From: Undaria pinnatifida
Taxonomy: Eukaryota > Sar > Phaeophyceae > Laminariales > Alariaceae
Length of the DNA: 64,000 nucleotides
NCBI GenBank assembly: GCA_012845835.1
Contig: JABAKD010000007.1
Location: 10,870,665-10,934,664 of the forward strand
Reading direction: 5' to 3'
Part shown: piece by piece, positions 9,141 to 21,099 of the stretch
Layout of the letters: every line of letters starts with the position of its first letter
How positions within the stretch are numbered: position 1 is the first letter of the stretch
The notes under the pieces: generated by a model
Seen by the model: only the letters and a program-made list of their open reading frames with translations
Told to the model about the DNA's origin: nothing
The model's database searches: none
Translations under genes and position numbers: made by a program

Positions 9141-9990
9141 AATTAGCTACTATTGATGCGAGTAGAAAGTAACGCGCGAAGCGACTTCCACATAATATGG
9201 ATAAAACACACGGCAGCATTGTTCACTGCAGAACTACAGCATCGCGCCGGCATGAAAACAACAGCCTATGAATTAATGCGTTAATATGTAAGAGGTAAGA
9301 CGCCATAGTACCTCACAGAGCAAATTTGTATCCAATCTTTCAACGCTGGCATTTCACCAGACTCGAATGCCATGATTTCGCTGATTCTTGATGCTTTTGT
9401 GTCAAGAACCACCACGAGTTATGGCAGTTGTGTGTACGGCACTACAACTACTCTGTACTACTCCTGCGCTGATTTCGCCAGATAGATGCCAGATGGAAGG
9501 AGCGGTTTAAGGTGAAGACATGCCGCTATGTATGTGGCCACGCGACCTGACTGCTGTGATTACAACCAACACATGAAGCGTACCACCACAAACATCGCAG
9601 CCAACACCATCGCACCAACACCAACGTTAGTAGAACCAGGAGAATGATGTGAAGAACACACACAGTCAGTGTATGTACCGTGCATGTACCGTGCAAACGC
9701 AATAGGACACTCCCTCGGACTGTATCATGATACGGGAAGCTGTATTTTTCCAGACGACGGGGGGAAGTGCAAACGGTGATTGATGTGGCTGTCATTAAGA
9801 CGGGTTTCGACGAGATCCTTCGAAAGCCACCGTTTTCGTCGTTTCGGTATTTCTTTGGCGGCCTAGGTTGGGCAAAATCTTTGTTCATACTCCGCCCTGA
9901 GGTGTGTGCTACACTTCACATCATTGCATCTGTTGTATAGAATAGTCTATGATATTAGAAATAATAATGTAAACCACACAAATGTAAAAC
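9140..9990. other. No recognised feature
   Basis: No protein, RNA or repeat was recognised in this stretch. Confidence 0.3.
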
Positions 9991-9992
9991 CG

Positions 9993-10053
9993 CACTTCAG
10001 CTGTGACATCGAAATTTTACTCAACATCCGTCGTTGCAAGCGTTTTCTCTGGT
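9993..10053 (+). repeat. Family-7 short conserved repeat, copy 1
   Basis: Core words cttcagctgtgacatcgaa, then attt, a tcaacatccgtcg-type middle, and ttgcaagcgttttctc. Four further copies lie near 12.05, 21.0, 42.6 and 53.4 kb. Confidence 0.55.
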
Positions 10054-10054
10054 C

Positions 10055-10780
10055 TATGTGGTACGTATTTCACACGGCACATGGCAAAAATAAACACACT
10101 AGACTACATATCATACGACTCTAGAATGGAGGATAATTTTTCACAAAATAAAAATAAAAAACGGGAAATGGTAGTTGTGAGTCTGTTCTGGTTCTGCTCC
10201 TCCTGCTGCTGCTGTGACGACCACATTGTTTGCATTTCAAGAACCAGAGCACAGGAGAGTCTGGTAACAGCACGAGGTCCACGACCGTTCATAATGAAAC
10301 ACACGAGAAAAGATTAAGCGAAAAACCTCGCAATTTTCGGATTACTATGTCACCTCTCTGACATGATGACATCAGGCATAGTCATCATGCCTGCACAACG
10401 ACGACGGTGCGCCTGACGCACGCCATCACCACGCCCACACACCGACACTCTTTTCTTTGGCCACCATCCACCGGTCGGTTCATTGTGAACTACCCTTCTG
10501 CCTGGCGTCCTACACTGCATCCCGGTGAGAATGATCACAGTAGATGAGCCCCAGCATGTGGCTATCGACGCACCCTAGTTTTAACACCGCCCAATGGACC
10601 ATGTGTGCATTGTTGTAATGGTATGTGGAGTCCGTTTTCTCGTGTCCACACCGGTCATGGTCGTGCATCGTACAGCGGCGTACCTGGTACAGAGTGCGGA
10701 GTGGCATCGCTAAGGCGCTACTGTGTGGTAGTCCACAATACTGACACTATATCGGCAATGCGCATACCGCCACTGCTGTT
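10055..10780. other. No recognised feature
   Basis: AT-rich and short-frame sequence; nothing recognised on either strand. Confidence 0.3.
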
Positions 10781-11105
10781 TATTTCCATCCGTGCAGAAA
10801 TTTCATAGCGGCAGTACTAGCCTAGTCTGTATAGCGCACAACCAGCACTACGCTTCAATTGGTGGTATCACAGACCACACTCCAGCAGTGCTTCTTTCTC
10901 ATTCTTGTTTTTTCTTGTCTGGCAAATGGTCTGGTGTGCTGGCTTGCACGTTTTTCGCCATGGTCTTCGTTACGGGTGGTATTGCTTGCATGGCCAAATC
11001 GTGTTGCTGTAATTGGATTGTGTGTATCTCGGTCCTCGTAGTTTGTGACCAAATAACTCGTCCCTTTTATTTACAGGAGGCATCGGCACGAACACTGGTG
11101 CGTCT
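10780..11105 (+). repeat. Family-4 interspersed repeat, copy 1
   Basis: Contains cttgcatggccaaatcg, gtgtatctcggtcctcgtag and the end block gaggcatcggcacgaacactgg shared with copies near 16.7, 18.4, 20.8 (minus), 34.8 (minus) and 59.0 kb. T-rich with several short frames; non-coding as far as can be seen. Confidence 0.55.
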
Positions 11106-12040
11106 GAATGTAGAAGTGCGGAGTGACCAGTTTTTGGGTGGAAAACACACTAAAACACCGTAACTAAGTTTCGTCACAAACCGTGTGTACCACATGCGTT
11201 CGTGATGGTAGATTATCAAGCCTTGAAAAAATGCTATATCGCTCTCTTTTTTCATGGCATAGACTTTAGACTAATTCGTCCGAGAGAACGTACGAGCAGT
11301 ACGAGTAGTGAAAAACTACAAAAGGCGATAAACAATCGAGATAGTGCGTTTTTTTACCCTGTCAAGGTTTCAGAGTCAAACAATGGGGGGAAAAACTGAC
11401 GATTACAGCGTCCTTATCGCACGAAACGTTGCGGGCATCTGCTACATACAGCGGTGGCGACCAATCTGCTGTCGAAATATCATGCGAATATCTCTAAGAC
11501 AGGCGAGTAGCCTGCACTGCCCTGTACTGCGTGCTCGCGCCATGACAGTAACGTAGTATCCAGACGTATCGCAGTTTCATCGTCTGTCCATTGTTGCTGA
11601 GGGCCAAATTTGTCGACGAAAACCGAAAACGATCAGCGGGGCTTCTACTAGTACTTCCTAAGAACAATGATATCGAGATGGAAGGGAAAAATGATTCGCA
11701 CATGGTAAAATACCAGTTCAATAGGTGTTTGATCAAGTGGCATGGTACCACATCGCTACGGGACAAGGTGCGCAATCGTGGACGATGGAGACGAAGTTTT
11801 CGTCACCATCTAATTATCACAAAATCGCTGACGCGCGATTCCACCATCATTGGGCATCTCCCAAACCACCGTTCGCACCATCGCTTGGACATGAGTCCAC
11901 TGTTGACGAGATGACGGGGGTAATCCGGAGTATTCCTTGTTTGAAGGAAGGCGGCAGGGTCAGACTCTCCGACGACCGAGTTACTGAATCTTGTCACCAC
12001 GTTTTTACTCAAAAATTAAAATACTCCGGAGTACTAGATT
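11105..12040. other. No recognised feature
   Basis: Open frames up to ~107 codons occur on the plus strand (11,591-12,042) without any known motif. One overlapping pair in different frames is uninformative. No repeat family was recognised. Confidence 0.3.
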
Positions 12041-12045
12041 AGAAT

Positions 12046-12115
12046 GCACTCCCCAGCTGTGACATCGAGTATTTCATTGGAATATTCCGTCGAAGATAAT
12101 GTTTTGCAAGCTGAA
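12046..12115 (+). repeat. Family-7 short conserved repeat, copy 2
   Basis: Core cactccccagctgtgacatcg, then a divergent middle and ttttgcaagctgaatg. Confidence 0.5.
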
Positions 12116-12288
12116 TGTATTCCTCCGATCGAGCGAATTTGAGCTGTGTGTCTTGAGTAATGATATATGGTCGGCGGCGCCGCTTGAAACTACGGTGTAG
12201 CGTGTACCAGGGTCAGCAAGGTGATGGTGATCATTCTATGAACGGAAACTCTAAAACCTGTTTTTGAGGCGGGCAGCATTTGACAGCT

Positions 12289-12306
12289 GTGTTGTTGTTG
12301 TTGTTT

Positions 12307-12365
<59 letters not shown>

Positions 12366-12755
12366 CTCACATTAACTCGCATAATCAAGCCCGTGGTCAC
12401 AGGAGAGGCTCCAGTCACTCTGGAGCTGAGAAACACCCGCAGGGAAAAAGACAAACCAAAGGTGGTACACGCATGTATCGCAGGTGACGCAATTCACGCC
12501 TTTACCAGAAACATATACAAATGAAATCGATGGAGTCAGCCTACGATGTGACAGGTCTACACTGGTGTATCCGCCTAACTACTCGCGCCCGGAAAAACCG
12601 ACCATACCGCTTGCCACCCAAGAAATACTACCACGCGTGTAATGCACTTGAGTACTTATAACTACGCATACGCACGACAGACGCAAGTCAATCGAAAAAA
12701 CGGAGCAGAAGAGACAAGGAGATAAAGGAAAGCAAGAACAAAGCAAGAAAGCGAA
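12289..12755 (-). repeat. (GTT)n-tailed repeat, copy 2
   Basis: GTT microsatellite (about 12,289-12,365) plus ~320 bp matching copy 1 at 6.7-7.1 kb, in the same orientation. It directly precedes the LINE fragment, so the two may have inserted together or been joined by chance. Confidence 0.7.
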
Positions 12756-14440
12756 AAATGTCGCTTCCCGCCACTGCTATCCCAGCTACTACTGCGGACA
12801 AGGGTGGATCCTCCACGTGGATCAGTTTGGCTTCTGTCCGGCCCGAAGAACGGAGGATGTGCGGTTCGTCGTGCGCCGATGGCAAGCGCTGTGTCGAGAG
12901 AGGAAAATCTTCTCGTGCATGTGCTTGGCCGGCCTGCAGAAAGCATGACGCTGTCGACCGAGACCTACAGCCGTTTGGAAATTGCTCCCACCATTCGATG
13001 TTCTACCCACGATGCTTCTAGTTATCCGCTTGTTATACGCCGGCAGGTGGCGCTAAGTGCGTGCGGACCACGGTGCGCACTCAGAATGGTTTGACGTCAT
13101 GCAGGTGGCCTCGGCAGGGTTGCGTGCTAACGCCGTTGCCGTTGAATATCAGCCATGTTCTTCACCACTGTGCTACACGTTGCCTCCGTTCGTTTCTGCG
13201 ATGGCACATTCATCGTGCAGGACTTTGTCCACCTTGATGACGATGGGGCTAGCAGACTTGTGGAAGGGTTGACGTGTATGGAGGGTTGCGTCGAACATGT
13301 CTTGCGCCGACGACGCCGGCTTTTAATCGACAGTGGCCGAGGAGGTTGCCGCCATGATGAGAGCCATGGTGACCGTCTTCGAAGCCGCGGGTTTCACTGT
13401 TTCGGAAAGAGACGGAGACCATGTGCTACTGCAAACACGGGACCTTGCATACCGGGTTCCACTGTTCACCATCGAAGCAGGCCGACAGACGTATGAACGG
13501 ACGAAGACGGTATCTGTACCAGAACATTACCAGCGAAGACACTAACGTCATCGCTGAGTTCAAGCGACGGGTCCGACGTATGAGGGCATGCTACACGTGG
13601 TTCGGTCCAGAGATCGATACCAAGTGATGACCGTACGGCCCAGCTTTAAGGTCTGCGTGCTGAAGGCCATGATTAAAGGGCCTGCTTTGCGGTTGTTTAA
13701 CATGGACCCTCAACGCCGCTCACTATGACGACCTCCGAAAGACACACTTGGAGGTCTCCCGGGGAGTCCTTGGCTTTCAGCAATGTGCAGGCCACACTTA
13801 CTTGGTACCAACCTATCCTACAGCCAAAACCTTGAACAAGACGAACTGCGAAATAAAAATACCATCCGGAATCGACAGCTCTACTTTGCTCAGGATTACA
13901 GCAGAAAGTCCTTGAGCTCCCCTCATGAGGAGCTCAATATCTCGCCCGAAAAATGACTTCGAAGTCATGCGTTCGCAGAACCCGACGAAGCTCTTATGCC
14001 TCAGTCCTATAATAATATGTACTCGTAAAACGACTCGACTGATGACTAGTTCCTCACTTGAGGAGCTCAATCGGACATGTTTCTTATCCCAACAACTGCA
14101 ACCCCTGCCATGGGATGACTCGACTACCTAATCGGATTATGTTTGCAAAGATAGCCGGTGGAAAAATCCCGGGTCTAGGTGGGGCATCGCACAACCTGGC
14201 TAAAAACTCTTGAGAGACGACCTCGCCGTTTTTCTGTCCACCAAAGGCTCCACAGAAGATTCCTCACGGCACTTTGGAGTTGAAACCAACATGTATGTGG
14301 ATCCGCGCAGTAAATGAAGCGGGCAAGTGGTACAGGTGGAGCCTCTGAGCAGCCGAACAGTGTATGGCCATGTGGCACGCAAAGGAGGAAGTTCAGGGTT
14401 TGGAGCGACGCGCAGCTCGAACACGTGACGCACAGAGCCA
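12755..14440 (+). pseudogene. LINE-type reverse transcriptase fragment 1, interrupted by a family-3 element
   Basis: Frames on the plus strand jointly give a non-LTR retrotransposon reverse transcriptase of the endonuclease/RT class. Visible in order: DQFGFCPARRTEDVRFVVRR (12,825-12,885), ERKIFSCMCLAGLQKA (motif with LQKA), GAHSEWFDVMQ (13,070), MFFTTVLHVASVRF (13,155), SCADDAGF in place of YADDA (near 13,300), VTVFEAAGFTVSERDGD (13,370), RRVRRMRACYTWFGPEI (13,570) and NTIRNRQLYFAQ (near 13,890). It resumes after an insertion as LPNRIMFAKIAGGKIPG (14,127-14,180) and ends near MAMWHAKEE (14,370). The changed YADD motif, stops and frameshifts show it is dead. The 5' end and 3' tail were not found. 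Confidence 0.82.
13903..14137 (+). mobile_element. Family-3 miniature element inserted in LINE fragment 1
   Basis: The block from ttgagctcccctcatgag to gccatgggatgactcg interrupts the LINE reading between YFAQ and LPNRIMF. It shares gagctcaatatctcgcccga, atgacttcgaag, the cacttgaggagctcaatc block and acaactgcaacccctgcc with copies near 46.9, 57.0 and 63.7 kb. The left ~50 bp seen in other copies is absent. Confidence 0.75.
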
Positions 14441-16610
14441 AAAGGGGGGTGAGGGGAGTAGGCCAACCGATGTTTTCGAAAAACGCAAAACGTAGAACGA
14501 CTCCAAGGTGGGAAGGCACCTGGCCGGCTAGTAGGTGAAACGTGTCTGCGAAACCTTGAGCTATCATACAGCGGCTACCTTGCGTTTTTTTCATTATGTG
14601 ATATTTGTGTTTTCCGCTCCATCCTCGCCGAAAGTGGTGGGTGTCAGCCAATACTGCCGCCTACCAACCACCGCATGCGGGTTCTTGCTGGACAGGTTTT
14701 CTTCTCTTTTTCGGTTCAACCTTTTTTTTACTTTCTTCGTCCCTTCATCAAAAATCAATCCGTTTTGCTGTGCTCTGTTTGTTGCTGTTTTCGTATTGCG
14801 TACCCTTGTGCGCTGTTGCGGCGACGATGTTGGTATGGACGCCGCCGTCGGAGACACCTTATTAAGTAGAGGACATTGACCAGGCAGCAATCAGTGTGCG
14901 TTACCCTGTAGCAGGTGCATTCGGAATCCCACTAGGTGCAGCCCAAACGCCAGCTGGGGGGTATTATCGACTTCGTTACGGCGGTTTCGCTAGTTCAATG
15001 ATTTTTTTTTTTGCGCCTGTTGTTGTAGGTATTTGATTTCAAAAATTCAAGAACATGGTCAACTGCTAAGAGCGCCTCTAGCACCGTGGTTGGGTGAATT
15101 TGATGCTAGTCGACGAGGGAAGAAAACGCCGAATCGTTCTCGAGATAAAAATAAAGGCACACGCCGTAGTGGGGAGGGGGGAAAAGGGCCCCCGGATCTC
15201 AGTTGCTACTTGGAGGGAGCACGAGAGCAGTAGTGCGAGGATGAGAAATAGGATGCAAAAAAACATATATGCACGGGGACGACGATTACGGCGGTGAGTC
15301 GTCACCTCAGTCGTCAGAATCAGTGCGCAGGTGGAAGACCTCGCGACAAATCCTCTACTCTACTTCCGGAGTAATGTAAGGTCTCGAAGCCAAAATGGTT
15401 GCTGCTCCTAATGTGGGTTGCATGGTGCCATCTGCTGTGCTTCTTGTTGCTAGCTGTCTGCTACGCTTTGTGTTTTTTTTCTTTTGTTTTCGCCGAGTCT
15501 TTCTGTTTCCCTTTCTCTCTTTCCAACCGTTTTATCCTGCGTATTTGTTCAGGATTTCTTGTGTATTTGTTTCACATTTTTCACCTTTTTTTGTTGTTGC
15601 AAGTACCGGCATTGGTTACGGCATGCTACAGCAGTACATAAATAGTCCACTGTGCTTGCAACATTTATGTTGATTTAGTCTAATCTAAATATTTGGGTAC
15701 TGCATTATGGTGCAATCATTCGACCATATATCAGGTACTACTGCTTCTGTATGGAAGGATATTCGTTTTACATTGGAACGGCATCTACGCTATATCGTCG
15801 GAGGGCAAAAATGATAATAACATTACTACATATATTTGCGTTTTGCCTAGGAAATGCTTTTGTTGCGGTTGGCATTGCACGACCAAATCACCTTGGTGTA
15901 TTTTGTAACATTTTTTAAAGGACGTCAGCTATGAGTTGGACCAATTTAGGGTATTTTTTTATTTTTTGTGTACTGAGCTCGTACGGCCGAGTGGACCATG
16001 CTGTATTGGGAAGCTTTTTCCCCACGCAATTTTACGCATTTCGATCTGAAATTTCGTTTTGTATGGAGATCCGTTGGAGGCACAACCGAACGATTCAAAG
16101 GGGGTCAAGTACACACTGGTATATTTGTTCATGGGCAAGAAGAGTATGCGGTCGTTTCGATAAACATCCGGATCACGTTTTCGCCAAAAAATTAGGAGAA
16201 ATTAAAAATTCACCATGACCCCGATTGCAGCTGTAGACTAGACGAAAGTGACGCGAATCACATGATGATGAAAAAGATTTGAAAAAACAAAAACGATATT
16301 TTGGATTGTTGGGCAATCCAGATTTTGTGTCCCTCCTCGCAACATCTCGACTTTGTATTGCAGATACTAGGCACGTCCTATATCTTGATATACCACGCAT
16401 TAGGCGACGGCGAGGATATCGATCGTTTCGTGATGCCTCGGAGAATGTTCACACCAAGAATCAGCCAAATTCACTGCTGTGCAGTTATTCTGGACTTCTT
16501 CGTACACAATTTCGTATCGAGACACCTCAGTCATTAGTGTTGCAATTTCTCGACAAATGACTCTCGACGAAAACAAGTTGAATTAGCAAAATCGTGCCGT
16601 CTGCACATGC
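14440..16610. other. T-rich, mostly unassigned sequence
   Basis: Pyrimidine-rich blocks near 14.70-14.83 and 15.46-15.60 kb resemble the T-rich middle of family 4, and a ttggcattgcacgaccaaatca block lies near 15.87 kb. These may be diverged family-4 copies but lack its end block. No gene was recognised. Confidence 0.3.
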
Positions 16611-16614
16611 GCTG

Positions 16615-16815
16615 CTGGCCCGGGAACACTGCATTAAAATTTGGAGGCCTAGTACCTCCAAATGGTCGTGAACACGCCGATACACAACTCAGTTTCGTTT
16701 TACTGGACCAGCTCGAGCATCTCCTCTGCCTCGTAGATTGCGGCCACACAGCTCGTCTAGTTATGAGGCATAGGCACGGGCACCGACTGTGCTGGATGTG
16801 GATCGATTAGGATAA
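16615..16815 (+). repeat. Family-4 interspersed repeat, copy 2 (3' part)
   Basis: Ends with ggcacgggcaccgactgtgc followed by tggatgtgg, the shared family-4 end block; T-rich 5' part missing. Confidence 0.55.
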
Positions 16816-16819
16816 ATTT

Positions 16820-17640
16820 ATTCAATAATGTTAAGAACGCACCCGGAGTGAGTGTAGAGCTACACCCACATGGATAGTGACGTGGCTCTCTGCCGTGTTG
16901 GGTAATGTTGTGTACGTATTGTGACCGCCCTATTCAAAAATGCTACTCCAGCGAGCTGTGGTACTGAGTCTACCGAAAAAAACACCCCAGCTCTAGCGTG
17001 AAGCGCGCTCACCATACCGTACAGCACACAGCTAGCCGCTTTACTACCACTACTACTGACTGCTGTATACAACGGTAACCTACAAAACCCATCACAGCAT
17101 GTGGGATGGAATGCGTTTTTTAGCCCACATTCTTGATAGTATAGTGGGGGGACAGAGATAAATCGACGAGGATGACGTTGGAGTTACCTCGCCCACGTGT
17201 TTTTCGAGACGGCGCCGATCGGTGTTAGCGCTGTCTCTCGTTGGCGAGCGAAATTGCTGGACAACCTGTCAGTTCAGCACCCTGCTTGCTGCGGTATATT
17301 GACACAAACCCGCACACGACGTAAAAGACAAAACCCTCGCCAAGGATGGGACATGTTTTAGAGACCATCCTTGAACATCAGGTGCGAGGTAGCAAGGCGA
17401 AAGTTTTAGTGTCGCTGGTGTGATCTCGCCCGGGTATGCGCAGCACGGGTCGGCGTTTTCTTCATTTATTGGGGAATAAATCAGCGTTAAAAATCCGCTC
17501 TATCTAGCATTCGTGTGTTGTAACGATTCCAACAGTGTGTATAACGCGAACAAAATGAAAACTCGAGCGACGATATTTATTAGGCAAAAATTTCCATGGG
17601 TTCTGTGATTAGGTCTCTAGCGTGATTAGTCTAAAGCGTT
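16820..17640. other. No recognised feature
   Basis: No open frame above 70 codons and no repeat family was recognised. Confidence 0.3.
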
Positions 17641-17644
17641 TTTC

Positions 17645-17765
17645 TTTTTTTTTTTTCCATTCCATTTAATATCTTGAAAGCACTCCTCCCGCCCTCCTTC
17701 CCAGTAGTAGCTCAGATCTGGGGTCACATATCGGATCTCCCTCACCTTTTCTCAATAAGGAAAGT
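17645..17765 (+). repeat. Family-6 repeat, copy 1
   Basis: Contains ccttcccagtagtagctcag followed by atctgggg, shared with copies near 22.1, 24.6 and 41.0 kb, each after a T-rich stretch. Confidence 0.45.
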
Positions 17766-18199
17766 ACGTGCCTCTTATCTTCTTCACGATAATTACTCAA
17801 CACTTTCTTGCCTCGTCAACTAACTCGCGCATCGGATTGTTGTACCTACCCACACGCCGCTAGCCGCTCTGAGCAGTTTATCCTCTATTTTTGTTGTTTT
17901 TCGTAAATGACGTTAAATCTCACCACACGGTGGGATAATCGAATTCGAGGGCCACCGCTAAAAGCATCCGAGGGAAACCACTGGACCACCAGGGCGACCG
18001 ATGACTGTTGCTCGGTCTCAATACAGTACTTCTGTAGCATTAATTTCCCGTACGCTATCGCTGACATATATATCCTTTCATCATTCACGAGGAAATACGC
18101 ATCCTGTAACACGCGCCATCACACACAGCTTGCAGGTCGTATTGTTTTCGAATTTCTCGATCACACATCGATGACTTCATCTGCTTCGTTGCCACAGTA

Positions 18200-18545
18200 T
18201 TAGTATCAACAGTAGTTGCTGCTTGCCTGCTGGGCGACCCTCTCTGTATCCATCTCTGTTTCCAAGTGTTTTTTCGCTGGTGTTGTGTTCTGTTTTCTTG
18301 TATCAGCGCCCCACCTCTCCACTCCGTTTTTTTTTCCAATTGCCTGCTCTGCTGGCTTGATCTTTTTTTGCCATCGTGTTGATTGCGACGAATTGCATGG
18401 CCAATCCACGGCTGCACTTGCACTGCATATCTCATTCTGGTAGTAGTGTTTGTTACCGCACAGAGCTCGTTTCTTCAGGACCAGGTAATTTCTATGAGGC
18501 GTCGGCACGGACAACTGGTGGCCCTGGACGATGACTAGTCGCAAC
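18200..18545 (+). repeat. Family-4 interspersed repeat, copy 3
   Basis: Has the T-rich body, gcatggccaatcca and the end block gaggcgtcggcacggacaac. Confidence 0.55.
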
Positions 18546-18549
18546 ACCA

Positions 18550-19770
18550 TTTCATGCGAACAACGTTCACGCACAATTAACTACCTGTGGTTTTTTTTTT
18601 AATTAAGTTGCTTCTACGGCGCGGCAGTAATTTTTTACGACTGGTTATAGTGCGGGTGAGCGTTTCTGTTGACGCACCTTGGAAAAACCATGAAGTAGGA
18701 GTTGCCCTTCAACCCCTCTGATAAAAAACCCTAAATCCCCCCTCTATAGTGTACAAACCCCCAACCCCCCTCCCTTTACAACATTAGTCTAGGAAAAGTT
18801 AATTGTGGCCAATAACGGATTTCCAGCTGTCAAGTCGTGAAGCAAGAGACTAAATTTAGTGCCTCCGGGCTTGGAGAGGCAAGTCCCTTGTACACCGACG
18901 AACATAATACGAATTTGGCATATCTCAAGTCTAGCATTTTTGAAGCGCATACCGTATAGTACGGAAGACAGCACACCCCGGCCATAACAATTTTGCGTTT
19001 AAAAATATTATCCCCGGGTGTGCTATTGTAGGGGGTATGAAAAACAAGGGGGGTATGGCAACAAGGGGTGTGCTAACACATGAGAGGTACGGGTTTGAAA
19101 CCCGAGTTTTTGGCTTTATCAGGTGAGGCCGGTACTGGTATGGCACACGTTTTTAAAACGCGGGGGTGACAGCAAAAACCTGCGCCTTGCTGCGATACCG
19201 GAGAACAGTTATCATACCGGTAATGCGAACATGCCGGTATTCAGTGGTGAGACTCTCGACAATTGCAGGTCGAAGGCCGTGTCACGCTGCCAAATCGCCT
19301 GCTTCTATCTTTTTTTGATATAAAACCACTCCATCCAGCCCGAACCCACAGCACAACAACAACAGCAGTATCGTACCGGTACCACCGCAGTGCGCGCTTG
19401 TTGGTTGTTGACGTAACGGGGTACTACCGCTGAAAACATGAACTCAAACGAGGAAAAAACACCAACAACAAGCGAAAACAAAAGTCAAAATGAAGAGGGC
19501 ACAGACGAGGAAAAGAGAGACGCAAGTAAGAATATTACCGATACTGCTTGCCGGTACAATAGGTACCGGTAACGACATCACCCGAGGACCTTGCCGGTAC
19601 TAATTGTGAACCAAAGCACAAAACTGACGATATCGTATGTCACCCTGCCGAAAAATGTTCATATCACGAGTTACAAAACTAAATTGTGTTTGCCTGACCC
19701 TCCACCACACCGAATATACCGGCAATACCCGTACCACCGGTAACGCGTACGTACTAGGTTCCGTTCACAC
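18550..19770. other. No recognised gene
   Basis: Short homopolymers and scattered short frames only. Several ccggtac/gtaccgg words occur between 19.36 and 19.75 kb. Confidence 0.3.
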
Positions 19771-19772
19771 CA

Positions 19773-19850
19773 TGCCATTATTGACCGCAACCAGCAGCAG
19801 CAGGTTCATGCCATTATTGACCGCAACCAGCAGCAGCTAGCAGCAGGTTC
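19773..19850. repeat. Tandem duplication of ~35 bp
   Basis: The block catgccattattgaccgcaa followed by cagcag triplets occurs twice in a row. Confidence 0.8.
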
Positions 19851-19928
19851 CGGTGAGGTTGGGGCCGCAGACTCGTATGGGTCACTGTGATGGGGCAAGT
19901 TGTTGCCTCCGTGCTGGTGTCAACATTG

Positions 19929-20045
19929 GTGCCCGTTGCGGGCGCATGGGATTCACCAGGCGGCGTGACAGAATCCAGGAGTTTGTCGGTGCCCGTTGCG
20001 GGCGCTTGGTATTCACCAGACGGCGTGACAATTCATGGGTTTGGT
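19929..20045. repeat. Tandem duplication of ~60 bp
   Basis: The block ggtgcccgttgcgggcgc, then attcaccag and cggcgtgaca, occurs twice with few changes. Confidence 0.8.
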
Positions 20046-20169
20046 ACTATTTTCAGGCGTTCCTCGTAGGGAGGGGTGGTGGTTAACGTCCCCCCGTTGA
20101 TGAATCGATGGTTAACAAACAAAACAAACAAAATATCACTTAGTACACATAATCACGAACGAACCAGAT

Positions 20170-20490
20170 GTAGATTCGGTTTTGTGTCACTTTTCATTTC
20201 GTGCGCGGTCTCGTGTCGGATCCGGCTTCTGGCGAGGGTATATTGTCAGTTTCGTGAGTTCGAGCCCCGCCGAGTGCACAAATACTCGTATAAATTCGTT
20301 GGGACTTCTTCTTCTGCACACATTGAATTGTGGAAAGCGCGAGAGCATGAGTTAGCAACACTCGATGAAAAATCGACGAGCAGTAGGACTGCTGAGCCCT
20401 ATGCGCGATAAAAATTGGAGGCAAGAACGGTGGGGGAGAGGGGACGACACCTGTTACCACGGCTTGTCCAGAAGCTGGAAAGTAAAAGCG
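20170..20490 (+). repeat. Family-5 repeat, copy 1, with a pol III B-box-like site
   Basis: Shares agcaacactcgatgaaaaatc, the aattcgttgg-type middle, gacaacacctgt-type and cttgtccagaagctgga-type blocks with 35,130-35,460. It contains gagttcgagccccgcc near 20,257, which fits the B box of tRNA-derived promoters. A tRNA-derived SINE is possible, but no clear A box or tRNA fold was found. Confidence 0.45.
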
Positions 20491-20689
20491 TTAGAAATTA
20501 CCGCGTATTTGAGAGAATGGTTGACACATGTTTTTTATTGTATAAACCCCAGCTCGTATCTTTTGAACTGTAATTAACCAATGTACGGTGAAACCTTTTT
20601 TGTTTTGTACACAGCGGTGTGTGTTATTCATTTTCTCGAATAAGTTGCGAGGTCTACTGCTTTTAGGTTGGTTCGTTACATCATATCAT

Positions 20690-20970
20690 ATAACTGATAT
20701 TGGCACCCATCTACATCCAGCACAACCACTGTCCGTGCCAAGGCCTCCCGGAGAGACGAGCCCTGAGCTGTGTGTGTCCACAAACTGCAAACTTCGATGA
20801 GGCAGAGAAACCAAGCTGAACACCTACTTTGAAAATTGAATGCAGAAATGTTGGATGTGGTTGAACGTTAAATGCCAACCGCAATTTTTTGTAACGCGCG
20901 GGCAAAAAACCAAAACACAAAGCAAGCCAGCACACCAGGCGATTTGCACGGAAACGGGAGAACGTCATGA
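20690..20970 (-). repeat. Family-4 interspersed repeat, copy 4
   Basis: On the minus strand ends with ggcacggacagtggttgtgc followed by tggatgtagatgg; the internal tgtggacacacacagctcag block is also family-like. Confidence 0.5.
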
Positions 20971-21023
20971 AAATAATTAAGAAAACGAGAAGTAAGTATC
21001 AGATGTTAAAAAAAATCAACACG

Positions 21024-21090
21024 CTCCATCCAGCTGTGAAATCAAAGAATTTGTCGAAACTCGTCTTCGCCATCTGTGTGATACTTCCAT
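21024..21090 (+). repeat. Family-7 short conserved repeat, copy 3
   Basis: Core ctccatccagctgtgaaatc, then gaaactcgtcttcgccatct and gtgtgatactt. Confidence 0.5.
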
Positions 21091-21099
21091 TGCGCGCAT

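Noticed and set aside
11591-12042. Two overlapping ~105-codon plus-strand frames as a gene
   Set aside because: They are in different frames over the same DNA, have no motif and no homologue I recognise.
12251-12524. Poly-Val/poly-Thr frames
   Set aside because: Same cause: the second GTT microsatellite.
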